The notes under the pieces: model-generated
What the model was told of the DNA's origin: nothing
Seen by the model: only the letters and a program-made list of their open reading frames with translations
Databases searched by the model: none
Source: Warburgia ugandensis
Taxonomy: Eukaryota; Streptophyta; Magnoliopsida; Canellales; Canellaceae
DNA length: 64,000 nt
Assembly (NCBI GenBank): GCA_035236585.1
Contig: CP141132.1
Coordinates: 52,207,880-52,271,879 of the forward strand
Direction of reading: 5' to 3'
Shown here: piece by piece, positions 32,761 through 45,380 of the stretch
Position numbering within the stretch: position 1 is the stretch's first letter
How the letters are laid out: the number at the start of each line of letters is the position of its first letter
Position numbers and translations under genes: made by a program

Positions 32761-34946
32761 TGCAACAACCCTACTTTTGAGCTGCTTTCCATGTATTTGT
32801 ATTACATTTTTTGTTGGAATGGAATTAGGAATTGAATTCCATCAAACTTGAATTTTGTGAAAATGACCTCTTTGAAAACTCAAAATTTGACTTCAAAACA
32901 TCAAATTTTACATAGTATGAATCAAGACAATTCTAACAACATTGATTTTGCATGAAATGAAGATTAGAGCAAAAATATTCAAAAATTTTACAAATTTAAA
33001 ATGGGGTCAAAATTGATAATGGCGCCCCCCACACATAGCCCCATTTAATGCTAACAGGAGCCAAGCTCGACAGATGGGGGTCGAGTCATTGTGTGGAGCA
33101 TGAATCCATAGGAACACAGAACCCAAAAGCACCAAACAAAGCAAAGATCCATCAAACTGAATCTCTCTCTTCCTCTGACCAACCACCATCACTCCACTGC
33201 TGATGATTTCCCTCTCCTTCTCCACTACCTTACCTTAGCTTTCCCCCTTCCTCCAATGCTAGCATGAAACCCCAAACTAGAAAACCCTCTTGTCCCATGT
33301 TGTTCCTCTCTTACTGAGCATCTCCCAAAATGGCTATCTGTAATAGCCCTTGGCGCTCAAGTAAATATGGTTGCCCATGATTTGTGAAATCTAACATCAA
33401 TGCCCCTTCCATCCTACTCATTGAAAGGCCTTCTGATTTTAAACATTCCATTACTCCTCTACATGTTGCTGTTGAGTTGTGGGTAAATGGGAAACCTAAC
33501 TCTATGAACCCGAGGAAAGGTTCTACAATAATAGTAGGGGATTTAAGATTGGAGCTTTTTGTAGTGCTAGTAGGAATGCAAGTGAATGAATCTACGAGTG
33601 AAGTGTGTAAACCTTTCAGAGAGAATAGGGGCTTGTGCCTAGCTCATCGACAACCCCACAACCATCTCCCATATTTTCCCCATTCCAACTGTAGACAGAA
33701 GTGGCTCAGCATTGTCACCTAACTAATTGTCGGAGCATAGTGACACCCTCTTTTTCCCCCTTGCCTCCCTCGTCTAGTGCAGCCTGACTGCCATGCCTAT
33801 AGGCCAGCAAGCTAAGTTTCTCCTTCCTCCTCTCCCTTTCCATTGATGTCATCTTCCTCGCCTCTATCACCAGCGAGTGTAACTAGCCATTAGGCATAGT
33901 GTTTTACAATAGGGAAGATAGTTTAGATTGCAGATGCAATTCATTCATCATGTTCCCCTCAATGTCAACGACAAACCCATCAAGCCATTCAACATTCGGT
34001 TGATCCAACAAAGATCCAAACGATCCATTAGAGATCCAATGCTCCTAGTCACAATCTAATCATTGATCTAGATTTGATCATTAAATCGACTACTAATAAC
34101 GTGATCATGATATATTTGGCCCTTGATCTCATATAATATGTAGCTCAATGATCAATTGAGTTTCCATTTAGATCTGACCATAGATCTAGCACTAGGCCAT
34201 CTAATCTATTACTGATTTGACCTCATACTAGGACCCAACCATTCATTAGCCCCCAGAACTCAGATTTGTGTCTTTGTGCATTTCATCTTCTTGATCAATG
34301 ACTAAAACATTTGATATGAGTTTTCCATTCTCATATTTTTTTATTAAAGGCACGATTTGTAAAATTTTAACTCATATATTTCTATAATCAGCTAAGTATA
34401 TTACTATTAATGCATATAATGACCAGAAATTATAGATATGTGGTAAATTATAGTTTTAAAGCTCGGTCTAACTATTCAAATTGAGATTGGTGAAGATTTG
34501 CAATTGGATGACTTAATTAGAGTACCCATCCACAAGACAGGTGATCAGATAATCAAATCAAAGGTTTATGACATCGACTAGGGATCGAAACATGGATTTC
34601 CAAGGACATAGAAACTATGGAAGTATAATTTAGAATGATCTATAGATTGGATGACACATTGAGTGCTATCCAACTGTTAAATTTAAAATTTGATGAAGTG
34701 ATTAAGTTGATTACATGTTTCTCCATATTTGTGTCATAGAGGTAGGGATTGGTTGCTTTTAGATTTTGAGAGTATTGGGGCTGCAATGTTAGGTAGGTTG
34801 GTTTGACATCTTTAAATTATCCATATATTTAGACTATAGCTAGATTGTTAGTCTAGTAAAATAACTTATGTTTGGTCAAATATATGTTATGATAGGTTTT
34901 AATAAATTGATGAGTGACATTATTACCAATTGTGAGTGTATCACAA
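32761..34946 (+). mobile_element. Family B LTR, 3'-truncated
   Basis: It follows 28776-30590 throughout (LTR start, ATTGATAATGGCGCCCCCC motif at 33010-33028, ACCTC/CCAT blocks, GATCAGAT-rich part). It stops near GTATCACAATTTGTCAC, where an inverted LTR end begins. It carries a block of about 270 bp that is absent from the 28776 copy. Confidence 0.8.
33355..33628 (+). other. About 270-bp insertion in the LTR, with an open frame
   Basis: The neighbouring LTR reads directly from the CCATCTATGACA region into GGCTTGTGCCCAACTTATCG, whereas here about 270 bp intervene. The insert is open from 33384 through its end (about 82 codons, including VELWVNGKPNSMNPRKGS and VGDLRLELFVVLVGMQV). It reads more like protein than the surrounding frames. 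I do not recognise the family and see no clear target duplication. It could be a captured host gene fragment or part of another element. Confidence 0.4.
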
Positions 34947-35505
34947 TTTGTCACCAGATAAAGGAGGAACCTGCTAGAGAAGGGGGAAGCATGCACAGGT
35001 AATGGCTGTCAAGCCCAGTTGGTCTGAGCCCGACAAAAATGAGGAGAGGGAAGGAGAGATTGGAGGATGGAGAGGAGGGTTTTTGGGTCATTGGGTTTTC
35101 CAGCAACCCCCTTCTTCTTTCCCATTTCAACAATGCAATATGTGGGACGAGGGGCAAGTAACGCATGGCTACTGACAGTCCATGTGTTGTGCCCATTCCA
35201 CACGTGGCGCTGCACTACTTTTCACAAAATGACAAAATAGGGGTGCCATTATCAATTTTAAACCCATAAAATTTGTAAACATTTGGGTTTTTCCACCCCA
35301 ATCCCTGGTTTAAGCAAAATTAGTATCGTTGCAATCGTATCAACACGCACATTCCAAATTTGATATTCTTGCGTCCAAATTTTAATCCCATAAAGAGGTC
35401 ATTTTTATAAACTTAATTTCCATAGAATTTAATTCGAATTCCTTATCCCCATTAAAATTATAATTTAAACTCATGGAAAATGACTTAAATTTTAGAGTTG
35501 TTACA
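34947..35505 (-). mobile_element. 3' LTR fragment of a minus-strand family B element
   Basis: On the minus strand it starts TGTAACAACTC at 35505, just after a polypurine tract, and carries the TTGATAATGGCACCCC motif (35240-35262). Only the first 560 bp remain before it meets the opposite-facing LTR at 34946. Confidence 0.8.
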
Positions 35506-35521
35506 TTCTTCCCTCCTTATA
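35506..35521 (-). other. Polypurine tract
   Basis: Minus-strand ATAAGGAGGGAAGAA directly before the LTR start, preceded by the common TTTCAGGCATGAAATTCC arm. It is the second-strand primer of family B elements. Confidence 0.85.
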
Positions 35522-36345
35522 GGAATTTCATGCCTGAAATTCTTTTCATGTTATTCTTCATACAATTTTAAAACATCCCCATATCACAAGATCTACAGAT
35601 CATACCAAAATTTTCTATAGTCTATTGCCAATAGCAAGTCCTTACATATCATCCCCTCAGATAACAACTCGTAGATATAAGCCAATGTATATTTCAAACC
35701 ATCTCAGATCATTTAACTCATATTATGATTAGAATGCATCATAACCACAATAATATGCAATTAGCATAAATCACACCCTCTTCCAAGAGCTAATCATTTG
35801 TTTACAACTTAGCACAAGTGAATCACCATATCAATAAAATTTGAGGTACCACAACTCACATATAGTCAATTTATGCCACATTTATTCCAGCACATAGTAC
35901 CTCATCATTAGGCTATGATTATCACAACATATCATATCAACTCCTGAACAGGCAATACATGCCAATCAAAATTGGAGCATATCTACTCATCAACATATAA
36001 TCCATCCCTAAACAAAATCAAAGCATACCAGCTCAATAACAGGCAATCACAAGCCAATCAAAATTTAGATCCACAACAAGATCATACTGTGAGCACCTAG
36101 AAGCCTGCGACCTAAAAGCTCGCCACCTAGAAGCCTGTCAGTGCCTCTCGCACCCGCCTTCATCGGTCACCCTCTTAGGTCGCCCTCATCGATTACTCAC
36201 AAGTACACGCCATAATCCAGAACCAGATTATACATAAGAAAAATGCTTTCATTCAAACATACTTTACTATCACACTTCTCACCTTCATGAGAAATCTGGC
36301 TCATATACATAATATAAACAATATCCATGTCACTGCTATCCTAGA
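35522..36345 (-). mobile_element. Post-RT region of the element, partly LTR-like
   Basis: RNase H and integrase would be expected here but are absent. Instead, 36080-36200 on the minus strand resembles the LTR block at 43890-43980 (GAGGGCGACCTAAGAGGGTG, AGGCACTGACAGGCTTCTAG). The part toward 35900 resembles the ATTGGC.TG..TTGCCTGTT tandem units. So a deletion has joined the RT end to LTR-like DNA. Confidence 0.5.
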
Positions 36346-37110
36346 GAACTCAATAATCTAGCAATAATAGTTCATCAAACTAAGGAGACTATCAACCTTA
36401 GTCATCAATTTGGGCTTATCCGAGCCCATCGTGATCTCAATAAACTGCCTCTCTATCAATAGAGGTATCATGGTCAAGAAAATTCATCTTCTTGGACCAT
36501 AGTCCATATTCACATACATTTATCACAAAAGATGAGTCTTTCAAATACTCAGAATAATGCACAAGGACTTCTTATACTCATCAAAGCCATGGAATAGACA
36601 AAAACATTATCCACCACATAATCATGACTCATCCTAGTAACTTTCAGAAATTCAGCTCATCATATCCATACATACTACTAGTGTACTAATTTCATTAATT
36701 AGTATCACCCAGAGCTTGTAATAATCATAACAAGTTTCAAAAATTGTCTTAAAGACATATTAGTCACAATTCCCAAATCCATATCCACCAGCACCATGCA
36801 CATTAAAAGTTGATTATGTATATCATCAATACATGATAGAAAATATCAATTCTCCACTATGGTGCTATCAAACAATCAATAATCTGTGCATAGTAATAAG
36901 GATCTATCTCTCTTCTCACAAAGAGGAATAATGCATCCCATGAAGACCCACTAGGTCTAATAAACTCTCATCAAATAACTACCATAGCTAGAATCCTTCT
37001 AGCTCAACTGGGACCATCTTGTATGGCACCTTAGAAAATGACACCCTGTATGATGCCAAATCGATCTATTGCGATGTAAAATCTTGAAACCTCTTCAAGA
37101 AAGATTATGA
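36346..37110 (-). pseudogene. Ty3/gypsy (chromovirus-type) reverse transcriptase remnant
   Basis: Read on the minus strand across frameshifts, the order is: VPYKMVPVELEGF (about 36985), FIRPSGSSWDALFLFV (about 36910-36960), the palm region IDDIHNQLL (about 36810), the active-site region VVDNVFVYS in place of F.DD.LVYS (about 36600), and VDSLLSLMNYYC followed by IIEFSRIAVTW (about 36350-36410). That last piece is the conserved IRSFLGLAGYYR-type connection. The second catalytic Asp is replaced by Asn. Stops are frequent. RT copies the element RNA into DNA in the virus-like particle, but this copy is dead. It lies between the gag remnant (right) and a deletion (left). Confidence 0.8.
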
Positions 37111-37299
37111 ATCCTTGCACACCATATGTGTGCTCAATATGTGGCCACTCTCTATCATCCACTATCACACTCATAAGGAGGACTCTAACATAGTTACCAA
37201 CAATCAGAACATATTTTCCACCTTCTAGTTCGAGGTCCATACTTGCCTCCAAGTAATGGAAAAATTCATCACTATAATATGGGGCCCATCATTGCCTTG
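37111..37299 (-). pseudogene. Protease-to-RT spacer remnant
   Basis: A 73-codon frame at 37031-37252 covers the stretch where protease and the linker to RT would be. I see no intact D(T/S)G protease motif, so the assignment rests on position only. Confidence 0.35.
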
Positions 37300-38000
37300 T
37301 CCCCAATGTCAGTCTGTCTGACTCATTGTCCAATGAGATAGTCTCTAAAGGAATATCCTGACTCTCTACAGTCAAAACATTTAAGGGATTGCCACTATGA
37401 TGGCGGCTACTAATGCTATTAACACTGCTATGGTGGTCTACTAACTATAGGACACAATTTTCCAAGTGTTTGTCCTTACAACTAGTACACCTTCTCATCT
37501 GTATCCCAACACTGCCTGATCAAATGTTGCTGGCTCAATGACCTATGTAGCTGTGTCAATGAAAGATCTCTTTCCCTTACTAGACTAACTCGAACTACCC
37601 ATGTCCGAGTTTCTACGATCAGCCTTGGTCCTAAGAGGATCCCTCTTTACATAGAGGTTATATCTACAACCTCGTTACTAGCGTAGAATGTGGCACAATC
37701 ACCAAATCCCTCAATATAGGTGTCAACAGATCACAATCTATCCATGGTCTCCTTCTTCATGGTGAAGGAGTTAGGGAAAGTCTCTTCTACTAAGTATACT
37801 GGTTCAATACCATTGAACTGTCTAATTTATCTGCTCTGCAGCAACAACTCTCATAATCTCACCAATTACTCACAAGGCAAAGGTACAGATTATCACAGGC
37901 CTTTCTAAGAGCCTTCTAGATAAAGATCTCAATAATGGAGGAACATGTCCCCTCGAATAATCATTCTTAAAATCCTTGTAATTATATTTTCAGTGTCCTC
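37300..38000 (-). pseudogene. Gag C-terminal remnant with zinc-knuckle relic
   Basis: On the minus strand a Ser/Lys-rich stretch (KGKRSFIDTAT region, about 37540-37620) is followed by RRCTSCKDKHLENC (37450-37495). That resembles the first Cys-X2-Cys...His...Cys knuckle of chromovirus Gag but is shorter by about two residues. Gag would form the particle shell and bind RNA. The upstream part is shifted and stopped. Confidence 0.55.
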
Positions 38001-39190
38001 ACTTCCACTATTTCACTTTCTTGAACTAATGAATAATTTCATGGTCATCTCAAGCCAAAATATATATAACTTGATCAATTTCACACCCAATGAAACTTTT
38101 CCTTTATAATACTTCTTTAATCATCAAAAATCACATTATCATCTCTATCAGTGTTGAATATAATCAATCATAATTAATTTCATCTTCCTCATTCACTTCT
38201 TCCTCCTAGTTGATTCATTTATATTCAAGAATCATTTCCATAAATTAGTTATCATGCCCTCCAAGTAATATGCACTTCAAATCAAAATTAAAGCCCTAAG
38301 AACAATTCGTAGGTATTCACTCCCACTAATGTCTGATATCAATATTTTTGTAAGTGCAAGAACTCATTAGCTTTTATCTCACCTTATTCTCACAACAATA
38401 TCCATTTGCCATACCTACTTCAATAAGTATCTCTCCCTACGTGATTCACATCATTAACACTAACCATTTTCGTGTAATGGTTGTTATATCCTTCAAGTGC
38501 TATGTGTCTCCAATCATGATTGCAATCCTTAGAATGATCTAATAGCATTTACTTTTGATTAATGACTAGTTGTGAATATCTCTATATTTAGTAAACTCAC
38601 CAGTATTTGTCTCATAGTCAGAAATTCCACCCATAGAAACACAAGGATCTTACTTCATCAAATTTTCAATGATTTTCACCATATTAGGGCTTATTTCTCA
38701 ATTAAGTCCACTTCAAGTTTAGATTAATACCATAGTACTCTCAATTTTTGGATTCTCAATAAGTGTAGTCATTTCTATTTCTTCATCATTCTTATCATGC
38801 TATTGTTATTACAAAAATTGTCAGGCTTTTTCCAATAGTTTACTTGCAATGTTCAAATTAGAACTTGAACTCTCCAAAGCGAATCATATAAATATATCTG
38901 CTACTATATAATAAGCTTCTTATTAAGAGAAACTAAATTTACAATCTTTATTTTGATTCATGATTCTAAGAATCATGTACTCCTCATAAAAGTGCACCTC
39001 CTTGTGCTCATACATGGATTTAAAATCTCAATTTCTCTAAGAAAATCTGCCAACCTTCATAGAATCATCTATTTCACAATCATCAACATCCTTCACATGA
39101 GTTATCTTTGTAACTCTTATTTAGGAAATCACCTCACTTCATGGACTATGTGTGACCTTTAATTTGTTGGAATGGCTATGATGGAGTAGA
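38001..39190 (-). mobile_element. Degraded gag N-terminal and leader region
   Basis: By position, between the primer site (39191-39210) and the gag tail. I cannot read a convincing Gag core. All frames are short (62-69 codons at most). Confidence 0.4.
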
Positions 39191-39210
39191 CTTGGGCTCT
39201 GATACCAAAT
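39191..39210 (-). other. Initiator tRNA-Met primer-binding site
   Basis: Minus-strand ATTTGGTATCAGAGCCCAAG directly follows the LTR end. TGGTATCAGAGC is the standard plant initiator-Met primer site and here it is well preserved, unlike the TTGGTATTTAACACCA forms at 28155 and 32098. Confidence 0.93.
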
Positions 39211-41008
39211 TGTGATGCCCCGGGTTTTACCAATAATAAAATTACAATTTATAAAATTACAAAAACTCAAATAAAAGTATTTCTTTCAAAATTCAGGGAG
39301 TCATACAACCACAAATCTATGGATTTAATGGTGAAATGAAATATCATTTCTACTGAAAATTCAACAGAATCTCCTCTATATTTTGGACCATTGCACATGA
39401 CAAGTGCAATACAAAATAACCTTATAAACATAATATAAGACATGACATATAGGAGACTCAATCTCCATGCCCATCCACACAATCAAATACTATTTTCAAT
39501 AAAATATATACTCCAACAATGGATAAGAAAATCAAGTCATGACAAAATACACAAGGTCCCTCCATACAGCCCTCACATTCAACATGAATTCATATTCTTA
39601 CATCCAGGTTACATTGCAATTTATAATCAAGTAAAGTCCATAAACATAACCCAAAGTGAAGTTCTAAACAAATCTTGTCATTTCTAAAACATCCTCAACA
39701 CTCCACTAAAAACTGTCATCGCTTTTGTCTGCTCTATCAGTGCATCAACCTGTAGTAACTCTCTATATCTGAGGCATTGCAAACAAAGCAATGCCTCAAC
39801 AAACTATGCTTATGTAGGTGATTACGAGAAATAAAACATGCAATAAACACTTTGCAAAGAGTACCAATATCATGTCGAGTATCAATAAGAGTAAATCATT
39901 TATCAGGAAAATGAAATCATCAGGCGTTGAGAAGGTAAAGCCCATGAATCTCATAAATTTGAATGAAACAATTAGGATTAAAACATGCTTTTCGTCTGAG
40001 GCAATGCAATATCAAAGAAAAACATCATGACATTCAAAGCATGATCAACACATGAATCAGCATCTATCAAAATAGATAAAAATCTGTGTCCACAAAATAA
40101 TATGAAGCATGTCATGATAAACAAGGCACTGCATACAATAAGCCCTAGGAGTGTTCCACGACACTAAAACACTAATAATGAGTACTCATACTAAACCCTA
40201 GGTCCCTCCCGTGCAACCCACATCAGCCCCTGGAGTTACTTACAGCTTAGGCCCACCTTACCCTAGTTCACACTACATATAAACACCACATAAGCATACA
40301 AAATAATAGTATGGGCTACTATGCTGCAGTGGCAACCACACTAGCATGTAAACCACTACCGCTCCCTATCGACACCTAAACAAGAGACTTTCTCCATCCC
40401 CATGGGCGGGAACAGACCCATGAGGGGGGACAACCCATGATACCACCACCTACGTACCTGGCCCTATACCACTCAAGGGCGATGTCTAATCATCATCATC
40501 ACAAAGTCAGAGGGCAGGTGGCCAACCTTACGACCCTCCTAGCATTGTATCCACCAGGTAGAAACACCCATCATAAAGCAGCAAAACATGCTATAAATCA
40601 TGGAAACTCCCAAGTGAAATAAACCTTATTTGATAAATGAAGTGAGGGAATTCAATTGAATCGTATGCCAGTGGAGAATATTCTAAGCATTTGTATTGGT
40701 ATGTAGTGATGAAAACCTTTTAGTATCATTATTTAGAGTGAGATGATACAATAGAGATATTTGTGAACACTAGTGGTGTTATTTAAGTATTCAAATGTGA
40801 TTTCACAATGCGATTTTAGTTGTTCAATTAATGATATTAGTTTATATATGCAATTGAGAGACACTGCATGTATTATTTCTATATTCGAATTTGAATACAC
40901 CCAAGGGTGTAAGTTCATATGTTAGTTTTGAATCATGTGTTATCTTTAGTTTTTGTAATTGAATGTCTATATCTACACTTAAGGAGTATTGTTTCTAATT
41001 ACTTGAAT
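39211..41008 (-). mobile_element. 5' LTR of the minus-strand element, truncated
   Basis: On the minus strand it ends AAAACCCGGGGCATCACA at 39211. It matches the opposite-facing LTR at 43290-45020, for example the block GCTAGGAGGGT.GTA, GGCCACCT.CCCTCT and GATGATGATGATTAGACA (40460-40560 paired with 43370-43440). Its start is missing at about 41008, where a plus-strand LTR begins. Confidence 0.8.
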
Positions 41009-44000
41009 GTAATGTAGTAAATTATAATTTTAATGGGGATGAGGAATTTGAACTAAATTCCATGGAAATTAAGTTTAAAAAATTGACCTCTTTATGGGCT
41101 TGGAATTATCAAATTTGGAACACATGCATCGATACTATTCAAACGACACTAATTTTTGCATGAAATGGAGATCAGGGTGGAAAATCTCCAAAATTTCACT
41201 AATTTAGGAGGGGTCCAAATTGATAACAGCACCCCCACCTCAGTTTCCTTTATGATGCCGCAAACTAACCCTCTATGCATGGAGTCGGGCTCGACAAGCA
41301 GTGGGTTGATCTGCTAGGTGTCGACACCTCCCCCTTTGTGTCGTACAGCCTGAGATGGGAAGAAAAGAAAGGGGGCTGCCTAAAAATCCAATGACCCAAA
41401 AACCCCTCTCCCCCTCTAATCTTCCTTTCCCTAGCATCGACGTGTGATGACTCAATATCAGCTTTTCAGTGCTTGACCTCTCTCCCCAAAACCCTCCGTT
41501 TTTTGGTGTGCAACCCCTCCCCTGGCAGATCTCCCTCTCCACGACTCTCGTTCAACCCCTGCCTTGCTTGGTTGTTTAGGTGACTGGCCATTTACTCTCT
41601 CTAGCTTCTATCGAAAACTCGGGTTGTTTACTCAGGTGGCCGGCCACAAAGGCTATTTCCCCCCTCTAGTGTATAGTCCCTCATTTCCCTTCGATCATCG
41701 GTGTGGATAGAAACCCTTGTTGGGTTTTCCTCAGTGAATGGAAAACCCTTTTTCCCTTGTTTTTCCCCCTCTATTCTTCGGTGACGAGTAGGAACTCGAT
41801 CACCTAAAACCCCACCTTCCTCTTTTATTTCCCCTAGATCAGGGTTATAGGGCTGCTAGCATGCCCTATGCACACAGGTCGGCCACGCCTTTACCCCTCT
41901 CTATTTTTTTTTCCTTTTTCTCCTTGTCAGACTCTAACGATGACTGAGTAGAAACCTACTGCCGGTCACCATGCTCCTCCCCTATTTTCCCTTTCATCTA
42001 GAGAGTCAATGTGAGTTCACTCACAGAGTCAACTCACTCCTGACTCATTTTAGGGAACCGAGTTGACTCGGTATGCCTTAATAAACCCTTGACCTTTGAC
42101 TCCTGATTCTAACCAATCTAAGAGGAATCTTGGAGATCCGAGAGTACCTTTGCCATCTTGGCAACACAAGGAATAATAACCATCATTCCATTTTTTGATC
42201 AAGGAAGATTTAACCATTGATTTGACCAGGCCTTTTAATAGAAAGTTAGATTGTCTAATTTGTGATTATCTGACTTTGTTTTTCTGATCCTAGTAGTGCA
42301 TACTGATCCTCATGAAGTGTCAATCAAGGATCTATATAAGAATTTTGGATTTGAAGCAATTATGGAGATGATTCAGCCGATTGTGATCAATGGCTGAGAT
42401 CAACTGAAGATCCAGGCATGAAATTGATTACCCAAACCATTTAAAATTCCTTATTTGATTAATTGACTTGAATTACTAAAGTGTTATACCATCTGGGGCG
42501 ATCAGGTGAAGAAATTTGATGAGATCAGCATGGATATCTGATGATCAAGCTCAATTGAAGTGATCGATGGTTGATCTGACCAAGCAAACAGCTAAATATT
42601 ATTCAAATTAACTTGTCCAAGGTAAGATTAATGTCTTAATTATTTTATGGAGTGATTTGATTTCAATTAGATATGATTAAGCATGATATTTATATAGCAA
42701 TGCCTAATTAGTGGATTAAATGTCAAATTAACCTAGATGTATATTGATATGAGCTTAATAGCTTTGAAACATGCAAGGATGTAATTAAGAAAAGAGTTAA
42801 ATGATTATGAGTGGGCCTAATTATGTATGTTTTGAATTAGTAGCTAGCCCAGACCCCGCCTTGAGATTCCAAGGCTAGTAATCATTGGAATGTCTTATAC
42901 GCGATGTATTGAAAGACGAAAATATAATGTGGTATAATCAAGAATCCAAGTTAGATAAATTGGATTCTGAGTGTGACATGGATGTGTTATTTATCCAAGT
43001 ATGGGTATTGAGGTGACTGAGCTAGACTGGAGGCTTATCAAGATTTAAGAGGTATAGATGAGTGGTTCTTCATTTAAGGTAGCTGATTACATTTGGAATT
43101 TTTCCTTGACTTCATGATCATGAATTCTCACTTGAAATTCTTGAGGCATGTGTTTTATGCCCCATCGTGTTTATTCAAACATGCTTATTACTTCACTTTT
43201 GATAGCATGACAATTGATTATACAATTATCCATGTTTTCACATGTGACGGTTTATACTCTATCATGTATTTTAATTCAGCCTAATGAGGTTTATTTCACT
43301 TGGGAGTTTTCCATGATTTATGGCATGTTTGGCTACTTTATGATGGGGGTTTCTACCCGATGGGTACTATGCTAGGAGGGTTGTAGGAATGGCCACCTAC
43401 CCTCTAACTTTGTGATGATGATGATTAGACACTGCCCTTTAGTGGTACAGGTCCAGGTACGTAAGTGGTGGTATCATGGGTAGTCAAATTTATGGTATAT
43501 ATTCCCCTATTGATTTATGTCATTGAATATTATTAATATGATATATGGATATTATCAAGACATATGAATGATAATGATAGAGATATGGTATAACCGTTTT
43601 TATTTGGAAATGTGAATGGTGATTTATTAAGTAAATCGCATCGCATGTTTATAATGCATACTTTAAAAAAATAGATGAAACTTTGTCAAAATTTCAGTAT
43701 AAATGAATGGTTCATTTCACTATAAGACCATTGGTGTAGAATTATTAACACATGCAATTCATATATGCTTTGTATGATTTTGATATCTCATTTTAGTTTA
43801 ATGCATAATCTTCATTTGAGGCTTGATTTGTATTTCATAGTGTTGTCTTCTTGCATGTAATTAAAGTTTGATTCATGATGTAGTCTTGTGGATAGCTGAT
43901 GAGGGTGGCCTAAGAGGGTGATTGATAAGGGCAGCCATGAGGGTGGGTACAAGAGGCATTGACAGGCTTCTAGGCGCTCATAATATGGTCATGGTTTGGG

Positions 44001-45020
44001 CTAAGATGAATTGTAAGATATTTTTACATGCATGATTTGATTTATGATTTTGGTTTTTGGCATGGATTTGCCTATCATGAGCTGATATGCTCTGTTGTGC
44101 GTTTGGCATGGATTTTCCCATGGTAACCTCATATTCTCTTATATGGATTTGGCATGGATTTGTGTATTGGTGATTTGATATGCTTTGATTTTGATTTAGC
44201 ATGAATTTGCCTGTTGTTGAGTCAAAAAGTGATTCAATTGATTTATCATTTTATTGTTGATTTATGCATATTAAGATTATTGTTATTCCTTCATATGTAT
44301 ATCTTGTGATTTTACCTATACTGATGTTATACATGGATAGATATAATTCTAGATAGATCTTGTTATGCTAACCCTACACATGCTTATGATATATTTTGGG
44401 TTGACCTGGCATAAATTTGCCTATTTTATGAGCTGATGTATTATGAGATGATTAATCATGAAATTTCTTACTCTATGAGATGATATATTATGAAATGATG
44501 TGACTTGGAACTACTTGGATTCAATTTTAATAATTTATCATGTCTTTAAGGCATTATGAATGTATTCTATTCTTTAGAACAGATTTATGAATGGTTCAAA
44601 ATTCCATCTGTATTTGGCTTTATGTATATTTTCAAACTATATGTTCAAACACCTACTAACATAGGCTTGTTGAGACATTGAAATTTGTTTACAATGTCTT
44701 AGGTTTGAAGAAATTGACTTGAGGGAAAAATTGCTTAGGGTAGATGGAATATTGGATGAAGACAATAGTAGCACATGCTTATGCTGACAATGTAAGCGTC
44801 TGAGTTCCATTTGATATTTGTGGACATATACGTAGTTGGACTATGAGTTGTGATTGGATAAATCCTAAAAAAATTTAAAAATAAATTCATGGAATTTTAG
44901 AGCATCTAAAATGTATTTTTGTTGTAGAGATGACACTTAGGTTTTGTAAAAAAATCCATGTCTTTTTCTGTTTGCATTTTAGAAATAACAAATAAGTGTT
45001 TAAAAAGCCAAGGCATCACA
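41009..45020 (+). mobile_element. Family B LTR, about 4 kb
   Basis: Its start resembles the 35505 LTR (ATTATAATTTTAATGGGGAT, then TGACCTCTTTATGGG). It carries the TTGATAACAGCACCCCC motif at 41221-41237 and a CT-rich GC-richer stretch (41300-42000), and ends AAGGCATCACA at 45020. No primer site or polypurine tract is attached at either end and no target duplication is seen. It may be a solo LTR with a small deletion at the start. Confidence 0.75.
44059..44245 (+). repeat. 46-bp tandem array in the family B LTR
   Basis: Four units begin at CATGGATTT (44061), CATGGATTT (44107), CATGGATTT (44153) and CATGAATTT (44200), each followed by GCCTAT/TGATATGCT-like words. Spacings are 46, 46 and 47 bases. 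Related arrays lie at 27211-27360 and 31166-31280. Confidence 0.85.
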
Positions 45021-45380
45021 GGACACATACTACATTTTAAAATCTAAGCCTAAATGATATATCTTTAGCATATGAGTAGGATCTTGTCAAATTTTTCATT
45101 CATTTCTACTAACATGTTAGAGCAGTAGACTTGGTATGGATAGATGAAAATTCTCTACCATAAATTGAAGATTTAATCTCTTCTTGAATTTTGTGGGTGA
45201 ATTCATTGCAAACCCTGAAGAGGATTAACTCATTTACTAGGTGTAACCTGGGTATTTAAGGGCTTATTGCACATGCTAGATGAAATCGAGAATGTTTATG
45301 AAAAAATGATATTTGTATCACTTTCAATAAAGTGGTTTTCATATGTTTTACCAGGAACTAGCAAAATGCTGGTTAGGGGA
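45021..45380 (+). mobile_element. 3' internal end of a family A element
   Basis: It matches 3200-3618: ATTCATTGCAA..C.C, ACTCAT...TAGG.GTAACCT, TTAA.GGCTT.TTGCA, and the terminal (A/C)TAG.AAAA.(A/G)CTGGTT. It ends in the purine-rich GGTTAGGGGA just before the LTR. No coding sequence. Confidence 0.65.

Noticed and set aside
33007-33225. 72-codon minus-strand frame, and its relative at 28997-29221
   Set aside because: The pair is conserved only because both lie in the same LTR. The frame crosses the conserved GCACCCC motif and has no domain.
33384-33722. 112-codon frame as a complete gene
   Set aside because: Only the part within the inserted block is possibly protein-derived. The 3' part runs into ordinary LTR sequence, so it is reported as an insert and not as a gene.
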